Below are positions 56,701 through 64,000 of a stretch of 64,000 nucleotides of DNA, in pieces. Position 1 is the stretch's first letter. Every line of letters begins with the position of its first letter. Both the position numbers and the translations under genes were made by a program. The stretch covers positions 744,001-808,000 of the forward strand of contig OZ017746.1 of assembly GCA_963969365.1 (NCBI GenBank), in the 5' to 3' direction. The notes under the pieces were generated by a model. That model had not been told where the DNA came from. It worked only from the letters and a program-made list of their open reading frames with translations, and did not search any database. This stretch comes from Asterochloris sp. CNOR1. Taxonomy: Eukaryota > Chlorophyta > Trebouxiophyceae > Trebouxiales > Trebouxiaceae.

Positions 56701-58646
56701 TTTGAGCGCATTGGGCGCTCACCTGTAGCAGAAAGGTGCAGCCTGTGCTCAGGCCATTGAATGCAAGCGCAGTAATGTCGTCATACATCCCTGCTGCAGA
56801 TGCACTCCCTGCATGTGTGCCAAGCAGCAGCCCATGACAGTCCTGCCACTCTGGTTCACAACCTGCCACCCTGAAGGCTGACCTTCCCGTGCTGCTGCAG
56901 AGCGGCCCCTGACCCCCCATGCACCTCCACCCCAGGCAGACGCAGCGATGCATGAGGCTGCCGCCCTGCTGCAACGCCTACTCAGGGGACGAGCTACCCA
57001 GAACCAGATGTTTGCGGGAAAGCAGGCCAACCTGGCGCTTATCCGGGTGAGTAGCGTTCAGTCTGATGATTGGGTGCTGTATTTGAGCTGTTTCCCACCA
57101 GGCATTCACCGCCCTGCATGCTTCTTATCCATTTGAGCCTATGATGGACCAGGCAGCTGAGCTTCGTAGGGTTCGTGCTGTTCCTGACCAGATATTGCAG
57201 CTCAAGTGGCAGGACTGACCTGTTAAAGGAGCTCTGGCCGGTGGCAACTGCTCTTGTGTTTCTGGCAGAAGGCGGTGCTGAACACAGTAGCGCTCTTGGT
57301 CCTGCAGGAGCTTCAGTTGGCTACAGGGCCTGCAGACGCTGCTCAGCAGCAGCTGCCCCTCCTGCAGCCTGAGCAGCTGGCAACCGACAAGCTGCTGGGC
57401 GCGGCTGTGTCAGAGATCTGCGTGTAAGTGCATGGCACACTGCTGCCCTGCTCTGCAGTACTGCACACAGCCTCTGTTTGCTATCTGCGACTGCTGGCAG
57501 CCCTGCTGAATGCTTGCACCTGCATGTGCTGCCTGTGACTGTACATGCTTGACATTTGTTTTGCTTGGCTGCCACGTATGGCAGTCATATGTGGCCCACC
57601 CAAGCAAGCACTCAAAGTCCCAATTGTCATTCAAGTGCCATCACTCATCACATCTGCCCACACTCCCTTTTGTCACCTCAATCCCCTCTCAGGGTATTGG
57701 CTGAGGCGGACCCCATCCAGCAGGCAAACCTGCTGGCAGCTATTCAGCAGCGCCGGCAGCGTGAGTGCGGCCCCAGCGGTTACAGCCCAGTTGTGGAGCG
57801 CACTGCAGAGGCAGAGATGGCTGCCACCAAGATTCAGGCGGCAGCGCGGGGTAGGAAGGTGGGTGCACCTGCCTCTTCGTAACTGTGCAGGCGTTGAGTG
57901 GGGTTCTGTTATGGGCCAGTCATTGCGGCCTGGGTCAGGAGTGCGCTGTTGCTCAGTGAGGATATGCTGTGTGCCACTCATCAGAGCCTATGCAAGTGCT
58001 GGCTCTGTACTGCCACAATGTGCAATCCTTCCTGGCTGGACATGGGTGATTTTAAACCGTGTCTAAGCAGCCTCATGTTGTGAGATGGGCTGTTGCAAGC
58101 CCCTGTACATCGAAAGCTTGTTCAAAGTGTTGCACTTCTTGCAGGCTCGCAAGCAGATGCGGCAGGCGGCCCTTGAGCAAGAAACTGTCCAGTTGAACTC
58201 TGCAGCCGTGAAGATTCAGGTGAGCTGAAGACGTTCCTGGCACCGGCAGCACTTGAAAATCTGGTTACATGCTGGGCAGTATACGCATCCAGACCCCGCA
58301 TACATTGGTCTTGGACCCCAAGTTGCAGCCAAGCTGCTGGCATGTGCTGCAGGCAGTGCATCGTGGCAGGCTGGCCAGGCGCCAGATGCAGCAGCAGGCA
58401 GCCCCACTACTGCAGCCAGGTGCTGGACCAAGCGCATCAATACTCAGCCCAGTCAGTGCAGAGCAACTTGCAGAGTTCGCTAGGCCAGACAATGTGCAGC
58501 GCATTATCAAGATGCAGGCAGTGCAGCGTGGCAGGATGGCACATCGGCAGCGTAAGCAGGAGGAGCAGCAGGTTGTGGCCATTCAGGCAGCCATCAGGGG
58601 CCGACTGGCTAGGAAGCAGGTTGCTGCCATGAAGGCAGACTCCTGA
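50776..58646 (+). CDS. CFAP91: CFAP91 (MAATS1), flagellar radial-spoke-base / calmodulin-spoke complex protein, with IQ tail
   Basis: Anchors radial spokes and nexin-dynein parts in motile cilia (Chlamydomonas FAP91). The first six exons join in phase: 50776-50860, 50938-51073, 51245-51395, 51601-51887, 52468-52666, 53265-53401. Hallmarks in order: RAYDALYDNVYTVAGIRDHY; VPRDFQLRETTMASKQA; the family signature TVETQSDYRESEAQTVPWEP with EYRLLEHAN; MRFGAGLPVGLREVEAVERR, RAKRAFEAGLP; ERLDLLRRALLLREEQLEGN; STIRHITERAHRLLDKPLKG, DIVGEYSSYGSRVYAPRQRD (54366-54636); VKHRLNYMERRQQIESQHL. The C-terminus carries four IQ motifs (KIQAAARGRKARKQMRQ, AVHRGRLARRQ, MQAVQRGRMAHRQ, IQAAIRGRLARKQ), perhaps five with LLQRLLRGRATQNQ, so calmodulin binding is expected. 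Stop at 58644-58646. Several introns hold decayed exon copies. Confidence 0.9.
51517..51602 (+). repeat. Echo of the CFAP91 exon 4 acceptor
   Basis: AGCTTCCTTGCTGCCCCATA (with CAGG, 51517-51541) repeats the polypyrimidine/acceptor stretch AGCGCCCCTGCTGCCCCCTG (with CAGA, 51578-51602) 61 bp upstream of the true acceptor. Confidence 0.5.
52965..53284 (+). repeat. Two decayed upstream copies of CFAP91 exon 6 start
   Basis: The true acceptor and exon read GCAGGATGAGCGGCTGGATC (53261-53280). CCAGAATGAGCGCCTGGTCT (53032-53051) and CCAGAATGAGCACCTGGACT (53190-53209) are copies in the intron. The two copies also share the preceding GCAC(G/A)CCCTGCTGCTG... block, so the unit is about 150 bp. Confidence 0.8.
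54069..54393 (+). repeat. Intronic copy of a CFAP91 exon start
   Basis: The 29-bp block beginning CAGGCAGCGAGTGAGCACAA (54069-54097) matches 54365-54393, the true acceptor and exon start, with two mismatches. A shorter third trace, TGTGCAGGCAGCGTG, lies at about 54221-54235. Confidence 0.85.
54569..55630 (+). repeat. Decaying tandem array of a CFAP91 exon segment, about eight copies
   Basis: The functional unit is the end of the exon at 54569-54636, encoding LGAVLELEGSVGARALEARP. Degenerate copies follow in the next intron at 54699-54773, 54823-54898, 54964-55003 (partial), 55272-55338, 55370-55430 (partial), 55455-55540 and 55575-55625. They keep CTGGAGGGGAGC, GGGGCCAGGG and the CCCGCAGGTGGG donor to varying degree. 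Copies B, C and G are the best preserved. The array fills most of the intron before the next sure exon (VKHRLNYMERRQ, from about 55988). Confidence 0.8.
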
Positions 58647-58804
58647 GAGACACTTGACTTGCCGAGGTCCACACCAGCTGTACCTAAGCTCTTTGAGGGC
58701 CTCGATCAAAACAGCACAAACACATCTTCAATTTGCTCTCGAAAGTGTCGATCAACCAAGACAGTCACATCACACCCGTAGCATTTGAGGTACACTCGGT
58801 ACTG

Positions 58805-61800
58805 TCAGGATGTCTTGGTGCGCAGCTGTGGCGCTCCAATCAGCACCATCATGAGCAGGAGCGCCGCTGCTGTGCCACTCCCGTATTGAGTATACTGCAA
58901 GAGGTAGCTGCTTGGACTGTAAAGCCAGCGCCACGCAGTCGCCAGCACCAGTACTAGGAAGCTGACTTGGAGGCTATTGTGCCTGCAGACACAAAAGGCA
59001 ATGCCACCTGGCCAAAACAATGCAGCACAACCAAGTCAGACTGTGCTTGAAGCATCACAGCATGCTTGTAGGACTTGACATGGCCAGTGACAGCATGCTG
59101 GGGACAAGCTCACATGAGTGGCAGGGGCCCCAGCTCCTGGCGCTCGGCAAGTTGGGCAAGGCCCTGGTCGCAGGCAGCCTGGATCTTCTGCACGGCAGCC
59201 TTTGTCTGCGCAGCATTGGGATCTGCTCCCTTTGGGATCGCCTGGACCCTGCAGGCGCAGCCACCCGGGTCGGGCAGCGACCGGGCACCAGTGGGCAGCT
59301 TAGCCTCAGGAGCCTGCCATCAACAAGGCTGCCTGTTGAGCTGGGGTTCAAGAGCTCTGACTGGATCAGCGGCAGCTGTGCAGGGCCATGCCTTGACAAT
59401 ACAGGTGCGCATGGCCTGCTCTGTTACACCGCTGCCTTGCAGCTCTGTAAGGCCAGCCAGGCAGTGCTGATGCAATGCACAGGCAGCTGCAGGCCCTGCT
59501 GACGGACCCAGATGCGAGGTCAGCATCTTGCCTTTCTTGAAGGATGTGGGAGAAGCGCAGGAACGCCCTGTACACATCAGCCATGTTGTGTGTGGTGCTC
59601 ATGTAAAATGCAACCTGGCCCCTGCGCATCTTCACGACACCTGCAGGGCACATGCTAAGCCTCTCAAAACCGGGCACACTTGTGGTCCCATTGGCGAGGC
59701 AGTGCTGTGTCTCGCCAGTCAGCGAGAGATTGACATGGGTTGGAAAGAAGGTGCCAGCCCCAGCAACAGCAGACGCAGGCAGGCATGCTGTTTGGCACAT
59801 GCCAAGCTCAAGCTGTGCACTGTTGCTGCAGTGACCTCACCCGCAAAGACCTTAGGGTTGTTGTAGCACAGGGACAGGGTGCCAATAGCCATGATCTGGG
59901 GAATGGCGCAGAACCTGAAGTTCTGGTGATTCCGTACCTGCTCCAAGTACTGCAGGCAGTAGGGAGCGTGCCTGCACAGGTAGGCAAGACACGTTCGTTA
60001 CTCTTCACAGGTAAGCAGAGGTGCTATGCCTGCACAGCCAGGTAGGCCACATTCAGCGCAGGGTTGACGTCAAGGAGCTGACGGGTGTCAGCTGCTGATG
60101 CTGCAGACAAGTTCAGAGCTGAGTGGACGGGCATGTCATGCAGGGCACTTGCAGTAAGAAGACTGCAGGGGGCTCAGAAGAATGGGGAAGCCACATGAGC
60201 AGCACGACTACAGATACATATCTGGTAAGCACCATCAACATCAGCTGACCTGAGAGCATCAGTGATCATGTGGTTGAGGCATTGCACTGCAGCCTTGCTG
60301 TGCCGCTGATGCTGGAAGTCTGCCAGCTGCTCAGCATATCTCCCCCAGATCTCACGCGGCCAGAACATCCTACAGGTGGGCAGGGAGATGCATGAAGGCG
60401 AGTAGTGCTGCTTTGAACTCATTCAGGCAAGAAGCTCTAGCAAAGGCCTCCAGCTGTCACTCTGCATGGTCTGACCTGCACAGACTTGCATAGAATGGAG
60501 GGCTGGCAGGTGCAGAGCTTGAAGGTGCAGCGGAGCACGCCAGCAGCCAGGGCGCCGCCTCGCTGGGCAGCCTGCCCAGTGCGTCTGCGATGGGATGTGC
60601 CAGCCAACACCGCAGCCTGCCATGTGCTCAGTCCAGACAGCCCACGTGACAGAGGCTTACCTGGGAGCAGGCTCCTCCAGGATGTCTTCAAGGTAGTCTC
60701 TAATGATGTTTGTTTTCTGCAGCACAGGCAGTCTCTTATGTCGGGGTGTAGTCCAGGGTGTGTCAGCAACTCAGCAGCCAGCAGCGTATGCACTGGGCTG
60801 GCACAGGAGCCAAGAGCTACAGCAGCTGACACAATGCAAAAGCGGTGTACGCACCTGGAGGAAGAGGCCCATGTGGTTGCTCAGCTCCTCCTTGTCGTTG
60901 AAGTGTGGCGCCTCCAGCCCGCTGCTGGCCATCATCTGCAGCAGGTTTTGGCTGAAGTGCTTTGCTCCAGCAGAGAAGAGCATGCAGCGTCTTGAGACGG
61001 CTGATACAGGCATGGAAAGAGGAAACGTGGCAGGCAGGTTCAGGCACAGCATGGCAGCGGACACAGGGGCACAGGCTGCTGTGCAACTGCTTCTGGTGGG
61101 CACAAGGCACCCCATCGCGGAGGGTCTTGCCCACTCCCGGGAGGGGTGTCACTGCTACTGCCACAGACAGAAGTGCTGGCCCCACCTTGGACAGTCCCAC
61201 CCCCACCAGGCCTGCCACATAGTGGCAGTACTCATCAAACTCCTTGCAGGTCTCCACCTCCTTCTCAATGAACTTGGCCATGCCCGCACCCATGCGGTTG
61301 GTGATCTCAGCGATCACCTGCAAGGGGCAGCCCAGCTGCAGTCAAAGCACCCTGAGGCATGCGGTCTGCAAGCATATCTTCCGGATGCAACATCTGCAGG
61401 GGGGAGCAGGGGAGTCAACACAGGGCTCCACACCGCACTGCTGCAGTGAGTGAGCACAGCAATTTTTATTTGTTGTGGTGAATAGAGTAGCATATCAAGG
61501 TGGACCAACCACCGGCACAATGGCAGAACCTGCATGTAAACAGCGTGTTGCAAGTTGTGACGTGGCTGAGGCAAGCAGTCCTTTGCATGGGCCCAACTGG
61601 GGGGTGTCGAGGTGGAGCGCAGCGCTTGGTCAACAAGGGGCGCCCAAATCTGCCAAGGTAGCGGCAGTCGCAGTGCTTGGCAGTGACGCAAGGGAGGGTG
61701 CAGCTGGGGCAGGGCACCTTCTGGTACTCTGGTTTCAGCGTCAGGAACACCTCTGTCACTCGCGGATACTGCTCCATCAGCCGCTTGTAGTGGCCACTTC

Positions 61801-62847
61801 CACACTGTACTGTGAATGACCTGCACAGCATGGCAGGCAGGGCTGAGCCTTGTGGCCTGGACAGCATATGCTTTGACGCCAACACTGTAGCATGTCCTGG
61901 AAAGTGCGCCTCAGCTTGGAGGTTCAAAATTTGTGTCACCTGTGGCATGAGTCCACTCCCATGCTGAGACGCAGTACACAGCTCACGATGTGAGAGGGAA
62001 GGTGGCCCAGTCTGCTGAGGTCCAGTGCCGCTCGCAGGAGAAGCAGCCTCACTTGTCCGATATCTTCTCATGGAAGCTCTTGAGCACGGGCACCTTGAAG
62101 GGGACTGTGAGCGCCATGTCGTCCTCTACCGTGTCCAGAGCCCTCAACACCAGGTAGAACACACAGATGGGTATGCGCAGCTCCTGTGGCAGCTGCTGAA
62201 TGACTATGGCAAAGCTGCAGGCAGGGCAGGCACTTGTTGAAATGTCTGGTGACGGCTGCTGCAGAGCAGGGACTGCCCAACCGTGACTAACAACGGCAAT
62301 GTGCAGCCGTGATGTGAAGGGCGTGGTGAGTCCCCGGTACAGGCAGTTGTGCAGCCTGAGAAGGCATTCCCACTGATCACTGTGGTGAGAAAAGTGCAGG
62401 CAGACAGGGCAAGGCACAGGTCGTGCGCTGAAGACTTTTGAGGACCTCTGACCACCGGGTCTAGCCTTTGCCCTGGAGGCGGTGCTAGAGGCGCCTGATG
62501 ATGGCCGTGGCACATGTGTTACAGTCTAGTTGCCGGCATGCAGTGCAAGCACAAATCAGAGCCAGGCATTGCTTGCTGCACCTCATTGGGGCTAGTTCAC
62601 AGTTGCTCTGCACCACCGCTTGAGAAGCAATTGAGTGCCTGCCATCAATCATGGTGGTTGCCAGGCTGGTGCTGGTGATGCTTGTCAAGGTGCCTCACCT
62701 TCGGGAGACCTTGTTCAGCATGTCATAGCAAAATGCCTGATTGGGCTCCTGGGGCAGCTGCTGGGCTCTCTTATCAGCAAGATACATCTCCGCCATTGGC
62801 TTGATCTCCTGCGGGTGCTGCAACATCCCAAGGATTTTGGCTGCCAT
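58805..62847 (-). CDS. SQS: Squalene synthase (farnesyl-diphosphate farnesyltransferase)
   Basis: Joins two farnesyl diphosphates to squalene at the ER, the first committed sterol step. Eleven exons join in phase to 451 aa: 62847-62699, 62214-62053, 61820-61718, 61317-61186, 60935-60855, 60716-60661, 60369-60250, 59971-59841, 59640-59532, 59248-59114, 58982-58805. Motifs: start [35 protein letters not shown] (first Asp-rich site); [38 protein letters not shown] with [35 protein letters not shown] (second site); [34 protein letters not shown] with [12 protein letters not shown]; and a C-terminal membrane anchor ([29 protein letters not shown]). Intron 9 appears to be of the GC-AG type (AG/GCAAGA). 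The catalytic sites are complete. It converges on CFAP91 with 158 bp between stops. Confidence 0.95.
59965..60047 (-). repeat. Echo of the squalene synthase exon 8 acceptor
   Basis: On the minus strand, GCCTACCTGTGCAGGCACGC at the true acceptor is preceded, some 60 bp upstream, by GCCTACCTGGCTGTGCAGGC (about 60047-60028), a close copy with a 3-bp gain. Confidence 0.5.
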
Positions 62848-64000
62848 GATGGCAGCAATGTCAAGGACTTGTTATGCCACAGGGATGTTGCTTTGTGAGG
62901 ACTATGCTGGTCTGGCTGCTGCAGTGATCAGCAGCTCTGCTAGGGGGTGCCTGGCAATCTGAGTGCGATCTGTGCAGCGAAGCCTTTGCCACCACTCCAG
63001 CTGATGCCTAGAATCTTATGCACAAAGACATTGGCTGATTGCACGCCCCACTCGCCAAACATCATGTCGGCTACTTTCCTTATACATTTCTCTGGCCCAT
63101 GCTTTTGACCAGGAGCATGGGGGCTGCAGCTGGCTGTGCCCGCTGTGCATATCAGTGGACCTGAGCTGGTGTCGTAAGCATGACCTCACTGTTCTAATTT
63201 GAAAGTTACATAGCAACATTGTTGGGCTCAATGGGCACAGTGCAGGCTTCAAAACTTCACTCACAAGGAGGGGTGTCCCTGCTATGCGCGCATGCTCGTG
63301 CATTTGGGCCTGCTGTCAAAGGTGTGCCGCGTGTGGGGTGCCGTCATCATGTCAATGACCCAGGTGGTGCTGGTGGGGGACGGCGGCGTGGCACAACCCC
63401 TGGGCTGCCAGCTGGAGCACCCTGGGCCGGGGCCTGAGGCTGCGGGGGCGCCTGCAGCAAGCACAGCAGGTCAGACCAGACCTCGACCATGCAGGTCCTG
63501 CCAGCTCAGCAGCAGCGGAGATGCATCAGCAGGCCTTCAGCAACATGCTGACAGGCAGGGCACTGAGGTTTCTTGTCTTTGACTCGTGCAGACAAGTAGA
63601 TTAGCAATTTGAAGAAGGCGCGGGGCCTGCCCCACCTGCTGTGGTGGTGGAGCACCACCAGTAGTCCGGCGCCCATCTGTCCTGCCAGATGGTGGCCTTT
63701 CTCCCCTCGTGCTTGTGGTGGAGCTGCCCGAAATGGTCCTGCACCACTGGATGCACTCACATCACCATGTGGCACGTAGTGTTAGGTGCTTTGCTGTTGT
63801 GCTTCCCACAAAACACACTTCAGCAGCGCCCTGTCAGGCACACAGCATGAAATGAGGGCTCGCAAGCCGCATCAGGTGCACAAGCATGTCTGCAGCCACA
63901 CTGAGACACAGTTTGATCCAAAGCAGGTGCCCATACAGCAGGGGTGACGGCTTGCACTGTGGTTCGACAGGGGCCCGCACCTGACAGGGGGAGCACCCTG
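62848..64000. other. Upstream of squalene synthase; no supported gene
   Basis: The first part should hold the squalene synthase promoter. A minus-strand frame at 63775-63506 has a Cys-pair segment (DKKPQCPACQHVAEGLLMH) that could be a zinc-binding exon, and a plus frame at 63292-63582 has a hydrophobic start followed by Ala/Pro-rich sequence. Neither can be tied to a gene, and the window ends here. Confidence 0.4.

Noticed and set aside
60024-60110. Possible extra squalene synthase exon ([15 protein letters not shown])
   Set aside because: No acceptor joins it in phase with exon 7 without a stop, and the enzyme family has nothing at this position. The neighbouring exons join perfectly without it.
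63506-63775. Zinc-finger gene on the minus strand
   Set aside because: One Cys pair and a distant Cys pair in an otherwise Gly/His/Pro-rich frame are not enough, and no linked exons were found before the window ends.
1-64000. tRNA genes, CRISPR arrays, telomere repeats
   Set aside because: Looked for tRNA B-box sequences with matching arms, regularly spaced direct repeats and TTTAGGG-type arrays; none was convincing.

Overview
The window is nuclear DNA of a green alga, most likely a trebouxiophyte-type chlorophyte. This is inferred from dense short introns with strong CTGCAG-type acceptors, a plant-type cytosolic tyrosyl-tRNA synthetase, TGTAA-like 3' signals, and centriole/flagellum genes next to plant/algal housekeeping genes. 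Most real genes are split into many small exons, so single open frames capture only fragments. I followed exons by hand. For tyrosyl-tRNA synthetase (12 exons, 379 aa) and squalene synthase (11 exons, 451 aa) every junction closes in phase.

Region 1 (1-13.9 kb) is an accessory, mobile-element-rich block. It holds an unrecognised minus-strand gene with an ADP-ribosyltransferase-like look (382-1201), a HUH-type Rep-like remnant (1.3-2.9 kb), and a Crypton/Ndc10-type tyrosine recombinase with its catalytic residues in place (3082-5892, minus). It also holds an apparently intact FunK1/Crinkler-type nuclease-fold plus kinase gene (6895-9925), a broken KEG-like kinase (10.4-11.7 kb), unrecognised exons with a 90-bp internal duplication, and a small fossil of a protein-primed family B DNA polymerase (Polinton-like, about 13.3-13.8 kb).

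Region 2 (14.4-63 kb) is core genome: tyrosyl-tRNA synthetase (+), a START-like lipid-binding protein (+), SAS-6 centriole cartwheel protein (-), the checkpoint kinase ATR (+, 18 kb), a bZIP transcription factor (-), the Golgi pH regulator GPHR/GTG (-), gamma-secretase subunit APH-1 (-), flagellar CFAP91 with an IQ tail (+), and squalene synthase (-). SAS-6 and ATR start divergently. APH-1 and CFAP91 start 83 bp apart. ATR/bZIP and CFAP91/squalene synthase converge.

The most unusual signal is not a gene. In ATR, CFAP91, squalene synthase and perhaps bZIP, introns carry decayed tandem echoes of the edge of a neighbouring exon, splice site included. One CFAP91 stretch holds about eight. This looks like recurrent short tandem duplication at splice junctions, which bears on how introns grow or arise. 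The second theme is that centriole and axoneme genes are kept, implying flagella or flagellate gametes. The third is the recombinase-plus-effector-kinase block.
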